Below, piece by piece: positions 40,771-50,582 of a stretch of DNA of 64,000 bases (positions are counted from its first letter, which is position 1; each line of letters starts with the position of its first letter). Where the stretch lies: positions 558,001 through 622,000 of the forward strand of contig DAOKYO010000002.1 of the NCBI GenBank assembly GCA_035326105.1, read 5' to 3'. The DNA is from Bacilli bacterium (GTDB taxonomy: Bacteria; Bacillota_I; Bacilli_A; RFN20; CAG-826). Position numbers and translations under genes: made by a program. The notes below the pieces were generated by a model that had not been told where the DNA came from, searched no databases, and saw only the letters and a program-made list of their open reading frames with translations.

Positions 40771-42836
40771 GTACAATTGGTTTGGATCGGCTCGTCTACG
40801 CGAAGATCACGGAAGACGAGTCTGGTAACGAAACCTACGGGGTTCCCAGAACGCTTGCCAAGGCGATCGACGCGGATCTGTCCGTGGATGTAGCGGAAGC
40901 TACGCTCTACGCCGACGACGGCGCCGCTGAACACATTTCGGAGTTCCAAACGGGCAAGCTGACCCTGGGGGTTAACGACATCGGGCGCGTATCCGCCTGT
41001 GACCTGACCGGCGCGAGCGTGGATGACAACGGCGTGCTGATCTCCGGCAGCGAGGATTCGGGCGGCGCGGTGGCCATCGGGTTCAGAGCACGCCGGGCCA
41101 ACGGTTTATATCGCTACTTCTGGCTCTATCGCGTGCTGTTCAAGCTCCCTTCCGCAAAGCTGGAAACCAAGGGTGACAAGATCTCCTTTCAGACACCCAG
41201 CATTGAGGGCACAGTCTACCGCCGCAACCGGCTGGATGGAAATAACAAACATCCTTGGAAGGCGGAAGTGACGGAAGGCGATCCGAATGTGTCCCCGACA
41301 ACCATCGCGAACTGGTACAGCGCGGTCTATGAGCCCAATTACAGCGGCGCGGCGATCACAATCAGTACGCAGCCCAGTGGTTTGGCTGTCACTGCGGGCA
41401 GCATCACGGGGACGCTGACTGTGGTCGCCACGACCAGTTCCGGGTCGCTGACCTACCAGTGGTACCAAAGCAGCAGCAATGTTGCTTCCAGCGGCACGCT
41501 CCTGTCCGGGGCAACCAGCGCATCCCTCCCGGTTCCGACGGGCCTGACGGAAGGCACGTATTACTTCTACTGCGTGATCGGCAACGGCACGACCTCGGTG
41601 GTCACCACGCCCGCTGCCGTAGTGGTCGCGGCTGCGGGTACGGTCGCGTCGCTCACGTTCACCACGCAGCCCACCGGCCGCAGTGTGACGGAAGGCAGCA
41701 TTACCGGTGTGCTCACCGCTGCCGCCTCGGCTTCCGACGGTTCCGCCGTGAGCTATCAGTGGTACGTGAATACGGTCAGCAGCGTGACCGGCGCTACGGC
41801 GGTTTCCGGTGCGACCAACGGTACGCTGACGGTACCCACCGATCTGACGGTCGGCACGTATTCCTTCTTCTGCCGCGCCACCAGCCCGACGCTCGGCACG
41901 GTGAATTCCAATGTCGTGGCTGTCGTCGTGGCCTCCGCGCAGGCAGCGACCGGCACCATTACAATCACCGCGCAGCCCGGCTCCATCTCCACGACTGCGG
42001 GTTCCGTCTCCGGTACGATTACGGTGCTGGCAACCGTGTCCGACGAGTCTACGCTGACCTACCAATGGTATGAAGCCACGACCAACACCAATGTCAGTGG
42101 CACGACCATTTCTGGTGCGACCAACCGTTCCTTCAACCTGCCGATCTCCCTGCAGGCCGGATCGTATTACTACTACTGCGTGATCAGCAGCGAAACCTGC
42201 GCTTCTGTGAAAACCCAGGCTGTCACCGTCACGGTGGAAGCCGGTACCGCAACCATCTCGATCAGTGCGCAGCCCAATGATGCGACGGTTACCGCCGACG
42301 CGATCTCAGGCAGCCTGCACCTTACCGCCGCGGCCTCGGACGGGAGCACGCTGAGCTATCAGTGGTATGGGAATACAACCGACAGCAATACCGGCGGCAC
42401 GCTGGTCAGCGGTGCCACCAGCGCCAGCCTGGCCCTGCCCACCGATCTCACGGAAGGTTCGTACTACTATTACTGCGTGGTCTCCGCTTCCGGCTTGACT
42501 GCGGTCACCTCGGAAACCGCTGCCGTTACGGTCCTGGCGGAAGGCACCGCCATCATCACCATTACCGCCAACCCCGGCGAGCAAACCTTCGCGCTCAATA
42601 CCGGCAGCGCAGGCATCTCGGTTGTCGCCTCCGCTTCGGATGGTTCCACGCTGAGCTATCAGTGGTATGCAAACACCACCGACAGTAATACCGGCGGTTC
42701 GGCGATTACCGGCGCCACGAGCCTGACGTATACGGTGCCCACCGATACGGCAGGTACGTTCTATTACTACTGCGTTATCGGCAGCGCCACCGCTGCGTCG
42801 GTCACCTCTGGGGTGGCCACGGTTACCGTGGAGTAA
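40767..42836 (+). CDS. Major tail tube protein (phi13 type) with five C-terminal Ig-like repeats
   Basis: A 689-residue protein, about three times the usual length. Residues 1 to about 190 are the phi13-family tube domain (GLDRLVYAKITED, LYADDGAAEHISEFQTGKLT, YFWLYRVLFKLP). From about residue 193 there are five Ig-like repeats of roughly 95 residues, each with a TI.I.AQP start, a SYQWY core and a YYYYCV end; repeats 4 and 5 share TLSYQWY and NTTDSNTGG. The Ig parts probably decorate the tail surface and bind host polymers (inferred). Confidence 0.9.
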   Translation: MSTIGLDRLVYAKITEDESGNETYGVPRTLAKAIDADLSVDVAEATLYADDGAAEHISEFQTGKLTLGVNDIGRVSACDLTGASVDDNGVLISGSEDSGGAVAIGFRARRANGLYRYFWLYRVLFKLPSAKLETKGDKISFQTPSIEGTVYRRNRLDGNNKHPWKAEVTEGDPNVSPTTIANWYSAVYEPNYSGAAITISTQPSGLAVTAGSITGTLTVVATTSSGSLTYQWYQSSSNVASSGTLLSGATSASLPVPTGLTEGTYYFYCVIGNGTTSVVTTPAAVVVAAAGTVASLTFTTQPTGRSVTEGSITGVLTAAASASDGSAVSYQWYVNTVSSVTGATAVSGATNGTLTVPTDLTVGTYSFFCRATSPTLGTVNSNVVAVVVASAQAATGTITITAQPGSISTTAGSVSGTITVLATVSDESTLTYQWYEATTNTNVSGTTISGATNRSFNLPISLQAGSYYYYCVISSETCASVKTQAVTVTVEAGTATISISAQPNDATVTADAISGSLHLTAAASDGSTLSYQWYGNTTDSNTGGTLVSGATSASLALPTDLTEGSYYYYCVVSASGLTAVTSETAAVTVLAEGTAIITITANPGEQTFALNTGSAGISVVASASDGSTLSYQWYANTTDSNTGGSAITGATSLTYTVPTDTAGTFYYYCVIGSATAASVTSGVATVTVE

Positions 42837-42876
42837 CGGCGTAACCAACACACTCATGAACCAACAGACGAGCAGG

Positions 42877-42906
42877 GCGGCGTCTCTTGAATGGGGCGCC
42901 GCTTTT
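42877..42906 (+). terminator. Terminator-like hairpin after the tail tube gene
   Basis: GCGGCGTC and GGCGCCGC pair over 8 bp (one G-U), followed by TTTT. It lies between the tail tube gene and the tail chaperone gene. Confidence 0.55.
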
Positions 42907-42935
42907 GCCTGCCGCTATTGAAGGAGACTTGATCC

Positions 42936-43430
42936 ATGGAATCCATTCAACTTGCCAATAGCGCTGTCATCGACTGCGACCGTGCCGCCGTGATCCAGAT
43001 TGGCGGCAAAGAATATGCGCTGCTCCTGACCACCCGGGCTACCAAGGAAATCGCCAAGCGGTACGGCGGCCTCCAGAATCTCGGCGACAAGCTGTTCGAG
43101 GGAAAAGAGAACTTCGACGAGGGCCTGGACGAGATCATCTGGCTCATCGCTCTTCTGGCCAACCAGTCGGTGCTCATCCACAACTTCCAGTTCCCGGACG
43201 ACCAGCAGGAGCTTCTGGACGCCGAGACGCTGGAACTGCTGACCTCGCCCTACGACCTCCTGGGCTTCAAGGACGCCATCATGTCCTGTATGTCCAAGGG
43301 CACGGCGCGCCATGTGGAAACTGAGGATACCGGCGCAAACCCTCCGAAGCCGACGACGGCAGCACGTTCGCGTGGCTCCAGTTCTACGCCTGCTCGCTCC
43401 TCGGCTACTCGCGTAAGGAGTACCACCTGA
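42936..43430 (+). CDS. Tail assembly chaperone, short form (gpG-like)
   Basis: A 164-residue zero-frame product. IDCDRAAVIQIGGKEYALLL, TRATKEIAKRYGG and LTSPYDLLGFKDAIM are siphophage tail chaperone features; the chaperone binds the tape measure protein. The last 28 zero-frame residues (Pro/Thr/Arg/Ser-rich) look non-native, because the real coding signal moves to the -1 frame after the slippery site. Confidence 0.82.
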   Translation: MESIQLANSAVIDCDRAAVIQIGGKEYALLLTTRATKEIAKRYGGLQNLGDKLFEGKENFDEGLDEIIWLIALLANQSVLIHNFQFPDDQQELLDAETLELLTSPYDLLGFKDAIMSCMSKGTARHVETEDTGANPPKPTTAARSRGSSSTPARSSATRVRSTT

Positions 43431-43543
43431 CCGTTATCGGGGAGCTGCTGGACCAGATCGAGATCTACAAGATTTTCAACCGCATGGCCAAGGCGAAGCG
43501 GCGTCTGGACATCGACGACGTGATTCCTTTTGCCCTCGACTGA
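42936..43543 (+). CDS. Tail assembly chaperone, -1 frameshifted long form (gpGT-like)
   Basis: After a -1 shift at 43337-43343 the frame runs 66 more codons (SEADDGSTFAWLQFYACSLL, ending IDDVIPFALD), giving about 202 residues. This extension looks like a normal folded helical domain and ends just before the tape measure gene. The G/GT pair with fixed ratio is standard in siphophages. The zero-frame tail is poor in comparison. Confidence 0.82.
43337..43343 (+). promoter_or_regulatory. -1 ribosomal frameshift slippery site A AAC CCT
   Basis: In the gene's frame the codons are GCA AAC CCT, so the heptamer A AAC CCT fits X XXY YYZ exactly. Slipping back one base gives AAA CCC, then an open -1 frame of 66 codons. 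A GC-rich region follows and may supply the stimulatory structure. Confidence 0.8.
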
Positions 43544-43544
43544 T

Positions 43545-43577
43545 GCCGGGCTGTGGAACATCCACGGCTCGGTGTTT
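43545..43577 (+). terminator. 13-bp hairpin with U tract before the tape measure gene
   Basis: GCCGGGCTGTGGA and TCCACGGCTCGGT pair over 13 bp with three G-U pairs and a 3-nt loop, followed by GTTTTCATTT. It separates the chaperone from the tape measure gene. Confidence 0.6.
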
Positions 43578-43605
43578 TCATTTCATGTAAGGGAGGTGAC
43601 GCGCT

Positions 43606-46600
43606 ATGGCAAACGACGGCAGTATCGGCGTGAAGCTCAAGGCCGAAGGCGAGGCCACTTTCAAGAAAGCGCTCTCCGACCTGAACGCCCAGTTCAAGCT
43701 AGTCAAGTCCGAACTGAATTTGGTTTCTTCCGAGTACGACCAGAACGACCGGTCCGCTGCTGCCGTAGCCGCGCGCTCCGAGGCGCTGACCAAGCAGATC
43801 GAGGCGCAGAAGTCGAAGGTAGAGCTGCTGCAAAAGGCGCTCGATTCCGCCGGAACCGCCTATGGCGAGAGTGATAAGCGCACCCTCTCTTACGCGACTC
43901 AGCTCAATAACGCCAAGGCTGAGCTGAACAACATGAACACCGCCCTGGAATCCAATCAGGGCGCGCTGGAAGATACTGCAGCGTCCACAGGGCAGGCGAA
44001 AGACGCAAGCCAGGTGTTGGACGAGAAGCTCTCTATGCTCGACAGTTCCTTCAAAGTGCTGCGTTCTCAGCTGAACCTTGTGACCGCCGAGTACGGTTCC
44101 GACGCCAAATCCGTCGAGGCGTTCTCCGCCAAACAAGCTGTCTTGAACCAGCAGATAGACCTGCAAAAGCAGAAGATCACCACGCTGCAGGCCGCGCTCA
44201 TGCGTGCGACCGCCGAGTACGGCGAAGGATCCGCCGAGGCGAACAAATACCAGGCGGCGCTGTACGACGCGCAGGCTACCCTCGGAAAGCTCGAAGGCGA
44301 GCTGAAGGACTGCGGGACTGCGCTGGACAAGGCCTCCTCCGGCATGGACGGCGCAGAAGGCGAAGCCAGGGAACTGGACAAGGCGGTGGACGACGCGGGC
44401 GACGCTGCGGATCAGTCGGGCGAGAAGTACGGTCGATTCGCCTCCGTCTTGGGTACGGTCGGCAAAGCCCTCGGCGCGGCTGTGGCCGCGGCTGGCGCCG
44501 CCGCCGTTGCCCTCGCGAAATCCGTCGTGAGCGCCTATGCCGATTACGAGCAGCTGGTCGGCGGCGTGGACACCCTTTTCAAGGATTCCAGCAAAGAACT
44601 GCAGTCCTATGCCGCCAACGCCTACAAAACCGCCGGGCTCTCCGCCAACGAGTATATGGAAACGGTCACGTCGTTCTCGGCGAGCCTCATCCAGTCCCTT
44701 GGCGGCGATACGGAAAAAGCTGTCCAGTATGCCGATATGGCGATCACGGATATGTCGGACAACGCCAACAAAATGGGCAGCGACATGTCCTCCATCCAGA
44801 ACGCCTATCAGGGTTTTGCCAAGCAGAACTATACGATGCTGGACAACCTCAAACTGGGGTACGGCGGCACCAAGGAAGAAATGCAGCGTCTGCTCAAGGA
44901 CGCAGAGAAGATCTCCGGGGTCAAGTTCGATCTTTCTTCGTACTCCGACGTCGTCCAGGCCATTCACGTCATGCAGGAAAGCATGGGCATCGCGGGAACG
45001 ACGGCGCTTGAGGCGGAGCACACGATTTCCGGCTCTATCGGGTCGCTCAAAGCAGCGTTTTCGAACCTGGTCGTGGGCTTCGGCGATTCGCAGGCCGATA
45101 TGAAGCAGCTGTGCGGCAACGTTGTGGACGCTTTTTCCGATGTGCTGACCAACATCACCCCGATCATCCAGAACATCGTCGAAGCTTTACCGATCGCGAT
45201 CGAAGCGATGATCCCCGTGATCAACCAACTGCTGCCAACCCTGCTCACCACCGTGGGTGATCTGTTTGAGCAGATTCTGAATATGCTGTTCTCGGTACTT
45301 CCCGAGCTGATTCCTGTCGCCGTGGACGCGGTCCTGACCATTGTGGACGCGTTAATCGACAACCTGCCGCTGCTGGTTTCCGCCGCGCTCCAACTGGTGA
45401 CCACCCTCGTAAGCAGCATCGGCGCTGCACTGCCCGACTTGATCCCCGCTGCGGTTGAAGCCATCATTACGATTGTGCAGGGGCTCATCGACAACCTCGA
45501 CCTCATCATCGACGCGGCGCTCCAGCTGGTAACCGGACTGGCCCAGGGGATCCTGAAAGCGATTCCCGTGCTGATTGCAGCGCTCCCCAAGCTCATCACC
45601 AGCCTCATCGACAAGCTCTTGGCAGCGATTCCTGAGATCATTCAAACCGGCGTCACGCTGCTTGTGGCGCTGGTAGATGCGCTGCCTGAGATCATTGATA
45701 CGGTCTGCGAGGCAATCCCGGCGATCATCGAGGGCCTGGTCTCGGCCATCATGGACAATCTCGACGATATCGTCAACGCGGGCGTACAGCTGTTCGTCGC
45801 GCTCATTACCAACCTGCCCAGGATCATCGTTGAGGTGGTCAAGGCCGTTCCGAAGATCATCACGGCGCTGGTCAATGGGCTCGTCGGGTCCTTCGGAACC
45901 ATCGCCTCGACCGGCGAAGGCCTGCTGAAATCCATTGTGACCAATCTCCGACAGGCTGTGACGGACATTGTGGCCGCGCTTCCCCAGGTGATCACCGGGA
46001 TTGTTACGTTCTTTACGTCGATGTTTGGCAAGGTCGCCGAGGTGGGCGCGGGGCTGCTGGGGTCAGTGACCACGCGGATCACCGAGGTCGTTACGAAGGT
46101 CACGACTGCCGTGGGCAATATTGTCACGGGCATCAAAACGGCACTGAGTTCCAAGCTTTCTGAGATTGCGACCACAGGCCAAAACCTGCTCAATGGCATT
46201 GTGCAGAACGTTTCCTCCGTAATCGCCACCGTGAAAACGGGCGTGGGCAACATCGTCACGTCCATCAAGGACTTCATCGTTGGAAAGGCGACCACCATCG
46301 CCACGGCTGGCCAGTCCTTGCTTAACAACATCACGACCAATGTGGGCTCCGTCATTACGAATGTGACGGGCAAGGTATCCAGTATTCTGAACCAGATCAA
46401 GAGCAAGATTTCCGGCTACGCCAGTACGATCGCCGCCACCGGCACAACGCTGTTTAACAGCCTGGTGCGCAATGCGGGCAGCATTGGTTCAACCATCGTT
46501 ACCGCTTGCTCCGGCATCCTGACCCGCATCAAGACCGCCTTCACCAGCGGCGTCTCCAGCATGATCTCCATCGGCGGGAACCTCGCTTCCGGGATCTGGA

Positions 46601-46998
46601 CGGGCCTTTCCAACGCCGCAAGCAGCCTCTACACCAAAGTCAGCAACCTGTGCAGCGGGCTGTGGAAAAGAATCAAGTCGTTCTTTGGCATTTCTTCGCC
46701 CTCCACGCTGTTCCGGGATTCGATCGGCGCCAACCTGGCGTTGGGGCTTGGGCTGGGCTTTGAGGACGAGATGAACAAGGTGGCGGATCAGATGCAGGCG
46801 GCGGTGCCGACAACGCTGGACGCGGGCGGGATCAGCCTGAACGGGGTAAGCAGTACAGCAACGGTCACGTCCGGCCCGCTGGTGTCCGTGCAGCAGCTGA
46901 TCGTGCGCAGCGAGGACGACATCCGCGCCATCTCCCAGCAGCTGTACAACATGATCCAGCAGTCCAGCCGTGCGCAGGGGTACTTCACTACGGCGTAA
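43606..46998 (+). CDS. Tail tape measure protein
   Basis: A 1130-residue protein setting tail length. Residues 1 to about 270 are long coiled coils with repeated QLNLVTAEY/ELNLVSSEY units. A membrane-like segment (GKALGAAVAAAGAAAVALAKSVV) is near residue 285, given as AAVAAAGAAAVALAKSVV. The middle holds YADYEQLVGGVDTLFKDSSK, typical of the TMP core, then hydrophobic heptad-like repeats (ALPELI/AIPEII). The C-terminus has FGISSPSTLFRDSIGANLALGL, a conserved TMP motif. By the usual 0.15 nm per residue the tail would be roughly 170 nm. Confidence 0.95.
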   Translation: MANDGSIGVKLKAEGEATFKKALSDLNAQFKLVKSELNLVSSEYDQNDRSAAAVAARSEALTKQIEAQKSKVELLQKALDSAGTAYGESDKRTLSYATQLNNAKAELNNMNTALESNQGALEDTAASTGQAKDASQVLDEKLSMLDSSFKVLRSQLNLVTAEYGSDAKSVEAFSAKQAVLNQQIDLQKQKITTLQAALMRATAEYGEGSAEANKYQAALYDAQATLGKLEGELKDCGTALDKASSGMDGAEGEARELDKAVDDAGDAADQSGEKYGRFASVLGTVGKALGAAVAAAGAAAVALAKSVVSAYADYEQLVGGVDTLFKDSSKELQSYAANAYKTAGLSANEYMETVTSFSASLIQSLGGDTEKAVQYADMAITDMSDNANKMGSDMSSIQNAYQGFAKQNYTMLDNLKLGYGGTKEEMQRLLKDAEKISGVKFDLSSYSDVVQAIHVMQESMGIAGTTALEAEHTISGSIGSLKAAFSNLVVGFGDSQADMKQLCGNVVDAFSDVLTNITPIIQNIVEALPIAIEAMIPVINQLLPTLLTTVGDLFEQILNMLFSVLPELIPVAVDAVLTIVDALIDNLPLLVSAALQLVTTLVSSIGAALPDLIPAAVEAIITIVQGLIDNLDLIIDAALQLVTGLAQGILKAIPVLIAALPKLITSLIDKLLAAIPEIIQTGVTLLVALVDALPEIIDTVCEAIPAIIEGLVSAIMDNLDDIVNAGVQLFVALITNLPRIIVEVVKAVPKIITALVNGLVGSFGTIASTGEGLLKSIVTNLRQAVTDIVAALPQVITGIVTFFTSMFGKVAEVGAGLLGSVTTRITEVVTKVTTAVGNIVTGIKTALSSKLSEIATTGQNLLNGIVQNVSSVIATVKTGVGNIVTSIKDFIVGKATTIATAGQSLLNNITTNVGSVITNVTGKVSSILNQIKSKISGYASTIAATGTTLFNSLVRNAGSIGSTIVTACSGILTRIKTAFTSGVSSMISIGGNLASGIWTGLSNAASSLYTKVSNLCSGLWKRIKSFFGISSPSTLFRDSIGANLALGLGLGFEDEMNKVADQMQAAVPTTLDAGGISLNGVSSTATVTSGPLVSVQQLIVRSEDDIRAISQQLYNMIQQSSRAQGYFTTA

Positions 46999-47041
46999 TC
47001 AAAGCAAATCCTGATAGCCACAGGAGAATGGGGGTGCTTGC

Positions 47042-47818
47042 ATGGGTTTTCTGTTCAACGGTATCCACTCGTCCACCATGGGCATCCGTGCACGGCTTAC
47101 GGACTGGCGATTCATCCCCGCGGTAAACAATTACACGGTAAACATCCCCGGAAAGGAAGGTGTGGCGGACTTTGGCGCCAGCAAGACCAGCCGACGGATC
47201 TCTGCCAAATGCGGCGTGAATCCCGCGGGCAGCATGGCCAGCCTGATTCATGTACTCGACGTGCTCGCGGCGTGGCTCGACCCTACCAACGGGACCGCTC
47301 AGCTGGTGTTGGATGAGCTGCCCGACCGGTACTTTCTTGCGCGTCTGGACAGCGATGTGAGCTGTACACGACTCATCCGCTGCGCGGGTTCCTTCGACCT
47401 GGATTTCTTCTGCCCGGACCCGTACGGATACGCGCTCTCCGATGAGAATTTCACGCTGACAGCGACAGGCACGCACACGATCCTACGCACCAAGGGCAAC
47501 GCGGTCAGCCTCCCGGAGTACCGGCTCATGGGCGAGGTCATCAACGATTCCTCGGCGCGCTGGTTTCGGATCACCACTAACGGGGTGGCGCTTACGATCT
47601 CTGGCCGACTGGCAACCAATGAAGTGCTGGTGATCGATACCGCCAACATGACCGCGAAGGTCGTGGACACAGATGGGGTGCTGGTTAAGAATGGCCTTCC
47701 TTATCTGTCCAGCCTGAACCTGCCGGAACTCAATCTGGGTGTGAACCGGGTGTTGATCGAGGCGGAAGGATGCGCGTTCTCGTCGCTGACCATTCGAAGC
47801 AATAGCAGATGGAGGTAA
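47042..47818 (+). CDS. Distal tail protein (Dit-like)
   Basis: A 258-residue baseplate hub protein. GFLFNGIHSSTMGIRAR at the N-terminus (family FNG...GV/I pattern), RRISAKCGVNPAGSMASLIH, and FDLDFFCPDPYGYAL are Dit signatures; the C-terminal half is a beta-galectin-like domain. It follows the tape measure gene and precedes Tal, the standard order. Confidence 0.9.
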   Translation: MGFLFNGIHSSTMGIRARLTDWRFIPAVNNYTVNIPGKEGVADFGASKTSRRISAKCGVNPAGSMASLIHVLDVLAAWLDPTNGTAQLVLDELPDRYFLARLDSDVSCTRLIRCAGSFDLDFFCPDPYGYALSDENFTLTATGTHTILRTKGNAVSLPEYRLMGEVINDSSARWFRITTNGVALTISGRLATNEVLVIDTANMTAKVVDTDGVLVKNGLPYLSSLNLPELNLGVNRVLIEAEGCAFSSLTIRSNSRWR

Positions 47819-47822
47819 GCCT

Positions 47823-50333
47823 ATGGCAGTGATTGCGATTCTGACCGAACCCTCGGATTTTACCGGAGAGTTCCCCATCACAGATCACGCGGTGGGCGTG
47901 TGGCGGCTCAATGAAGCGATTGTTGCCCAGGATGAATCTGTCCGCTTTCCGGATGCCGCCAACTACGGGCGCGATCTGGCGCCGGTGGGAACGGACTATG
48001 CGCTCACGGAGGGTGTTTTCGGCAAGGCTGTAGCATTGAATGCCACTTCGGGCGGCAGTTATCTGAAAGCCGCCAACGATGGCGCTTTCTTTAGTCCGCT
48101 GTACGGCAGGTTGGTTTTCGGCGGTAGCTTCCGGTTTCCCTCCATCCCGACAGGCGTCGTTCCCTTACTGGCGACGCAGAAAACCGATACACTACCGCTG
48201 TTTCGGCTCGATCTATCCAGTGGCAAGGTCAATGTCATGCTCAACGGGACCAGCGGTGCCACCTGCTTCTCGGCGCAAGAAAACCTGCAGCTGCAGCCGG
48301 ATACCTGGTATTTCATCGCCGTTACCGTCGATACCGTAGAGAATACCGTGCAGACGGTCATTGGCTGTTACACGGACGGCACCTGGTATACCTCGCCGCT
48401 GCGAACGTTTGCCACCACTGTAAACACTACTTCCGAAGCGGATCTGCTGATCGGTGCGTTCGACTACACGCATTCCGGCGCCGAACCGACCGTCACGGCC
48501 ATGCTGGTGGACGATGTGTTTGTGGAAACGGATTCCGACTTCACGGCGTATCTGTTGGAGCGCCAGTTTCTCACCAGTCTGTCCGTGGATCAGGGCAACA
48601 GCACCTGCGATGTCTACTCCTCGCCGGGAACCGTCACCCTGGCGGCTGTGGAGGGCGCCTATCCATCCGTTGGCATGTTCATCACCCGAGCCGTCGCCTA
48701 CGATGTGACCGGAACGGGCAAGGCCGCGTGGGACTTTACGTATCTGGCAGGCACCACCAGTCTGGGCGCCGTGGAATCCTCCGTCAGCACCGATCTGCTT
48801 CACTGGACAGCTTGGTCGCCGGTCGATGCCCAAGGGGACATCACCTCACCGGCGGCAGAGTATATCCGTTTCCGGGTTACCCTTTGTACCAACGATCCAA
48901 CGCGTACCCCGCGCTTCCATGAACTGCGCGTCTATGATATCCCAAACCGCCTGTTCTCCGTGAAGGGCTACAGCTACCCGGTGGTGCTGGACGCCTCCGG
49001 CGCGTCTGCTGCGGTGCTGGAGGACGCCTATGAAATCACGGTGTGCGGGGAAATCAACGGCGAGGATACGCTTCGGTTCTCCCTTCCCTTTGCGGATGCT
49101 AAGCGAGCCTATATTGCCAATGAAGCACGAATCCAGATCGTGGACGATATCTACCGGATCCGTTCCGTCACCGATGAAAAAACCAGCGATGGCAAGTCCA
49201 CTACCACGGTATACGCCGAGGCGGAGTTCTATGACCTGGGATTTTCCGTGTATCGGCCGGTAAAGGAATTTATTTCCGAAACCGCTAAGACGGAGATGGC
49301 CTACGCGCTCGATGGCACGGGCTGGTATGTGGGCGATGTAGAGGTAAGCACGAAGCGCTCCTGGACCAGCGAAAAGACCAACGCGCTGGCCATTCTCAGG
49401 TCAGTTGCCGATATTCACGGTGGGGATCTGGTTTTCGACTGTCCGCGCAGGCTGGTGCATCTGTATACCCAGTATGGCTCGGATTCCGGCGCGGTGTTTG
49501 CCTACAACAAGAACATGAGCCAGATCAAGAAGGTTACCAGCACCGCCAGTCTGGTCACCCGGCTCTATGCAATCGGCGCGGAAGGTATGACCTTTGCCGA
49601 CGTGAACCAGGGCAAGGCATATGTGGAAGATTACTCCTATACCGACGAGGTGCGTATCTCCACGCTGGACTGTACGTCCTTTACCAATCCCTCGCAGATG
49701 CTGGAATACACCAAAATGCGGCTGACAGAATACGCTGCGCCGACTGTGAGTTATGAGCTCTCCGCCATGGATCTGTCCCTGCTCACCGGATACCGGCACG
49801 AGACCTGGGATTTGGGCGACCGGGTGACGGTATACGACAAGGAACTGGGCATCAATGTGAAGACACGCGTGGTGCGCCGAGAGTACAATCTACAGGAACC
49901 GTGGAAGTCGAAACTGGAGCTCTCTTCAACGCTCAAGAACTTATCGAGTTCCAGCTCAACCTGGGACTCCGCCGTCGCTGCCACGGAAGGCACGAGCTTG
50001 GTGTCCAGCGTGGATATCAAGGACATGGTGCCCTTCAACCATCTGAAGAACAGCCGTGCCGACGATGGCTTCGCGCATTGGGCCAACAACGGCTTTGTGG
50101 TGGACACGGAAAACGGTGCCAGCGGCAGCGCGTGCTTCAAGGCGACAGGAGTGCTCAACGGCACGAAGTCCCTGAGCCAGGTGGTCTATCCCGCGACTCG
50201 GGATAACTACACCTTCTCTGCGAAGGTCGCTGCAGACAATGTGGAGCTGGGCGACGGCGGTGCGGTAACGCTGGAAATCGAAATCACGTATGACGACGGC
50301 AGCATGGAGAGCAAAGAATACGACCTGTATTAG
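47823..50333 (+). CDS. Tail-associated (Tal/minor structural) protein with N-terminal LamG-like domain
   Basis: An 836-residue baseplate protein. Residues 1 to about 240 look like a concanavalin/laminin-G jelly roll (HAVGVWRLNEAIVAQDESV, LVFGGSFRFPSIP). From about 380 the phage minor structural protein domain starts (VKGYSYPVVLDASGASAAVL, INGEDTLRFSLPF, then DLGDRVTVYDKELG). The final part is a carbohydrate-binding-type segment. The order is unusual, since LamG normally lies C-terminal. It probably contacts the cell wall. Confidence 0.8.
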   Translation: MAVIAILTEPSDFTGEFPITDHAVGVWRLNEAIVAQDESVRFPDAANYGRDLAPVGTDYALTEGVFGKAVALNATSGGSYLKAANDGAFFSPLYGRLVFGGSFRFPSIPTGVVPLLATQKTDTLPLFRLDLSSGKVNVMLNGTSGATCFSAQENLQLQPDTWYFIAVTVDTVENTVQTVIGCYTDGTWYTSPLRTFATTVNTTSEADLLIGAFDYTHSGAEPTVTAMLVDDVFVETDSDFTAYLLERQFLTSLSVDQGNSTCDVYSSPGTVTLAAVEGAYPSVGMFITRAVAYDVTGTGKAAWDFTYLAGTTSLGAVESSVSTDLLHWTAWSPVDAQGDITSPAAEYIRFRVTLCTNDPTRTPRFHELRVYDIPNRLFSVKGYSYPVVLDASGASAAVLEDAYEITVCGEINGEDTLRFSLPFADAKRAYIANEARIQIVDDIYRIRSVTDEKTSDGKSTTTVYAEAEFYDLGFSVYRPVKEFISETAKTEMAYALDGTGWYVGDVEVSTKRSWTSEKTNALAILRSVADIHGGDLVFDCPRRLVHLYTQYGSDSGAVFAYNKNMSQIKKVTSTASLVTRLYAIGAEGMTFADVNQGKAYVEDYSYTDEVRISTLDCTSFTNPSQMLEYTKMRLTEYAAPTVSYELSAMDLSLLTGYRHETWDLGDRVTVYDKELGINVKTRVVRREYNLQEPWKSKLELSSTLKNLSSSSSTWDSAVAATEGTSLVSSVDIKDMVPFNHLKNSRADDGFAHWANNGFVVDTENGASGSACFKATGVLNGTKSLSQVVYPATRDNYTFSAKVAADNVELGDGGAVTLEIEITYDDGSMESKEYDLY

Positions 50334-50363
50334 GCCCAACAAGTGGAGAGAGGTGACGCCGGT

Positions 50364-50579
50364 ATGGTCTCTTATACGAACGTGGTCCAAAAGATCGCAC
50401 CGACAGTGCAGGCGTCCGGCTCAGATACCAGCCGGAAGGTGAAGTCAATACGGGTCAGGGTCACCGTAACAAATACCACCGGGGATCTCTACCTTACCGA
50501 CCTGATGCTCCAGTCGGGGTCCATCGCCACAGGCTGGACGGGACATGTGAGCGAAATCCAGTTTACACAGGATGGGTAG
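50364..50579 (+). CDS. Small baseplate-associated protein, paralogue of the next gene
   Basis: A 71-residue beta-rich protein. VKSIRVRVTVTNTTGDLYLT and LQSGSIATGWTGH match a segment of the next gene (VNGIRVGIRLYNATGDISLT, QEGTNPTGY), so the two are tandem duplicates or split parts of one carbohydrate-binding module. The start is the ATG at 50364 after GAGAGGTGA. Confidence 0.65.
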   Translation: MVSYTNVVQKIAPTVQASGSDTSRKVKSIRVRVTVTNTTGDLYLTDLMLQSGSIATGWTGHVSEIQFTQDG

Positions 50580-50582
50580 CCT

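Noticed and set aside
43699..45021. 440-codon minus-strand frame under the tape measure gene
   Set aside because: Mirror of the biased codon use of the tape measure gene; no start signals and no recognisable domain.
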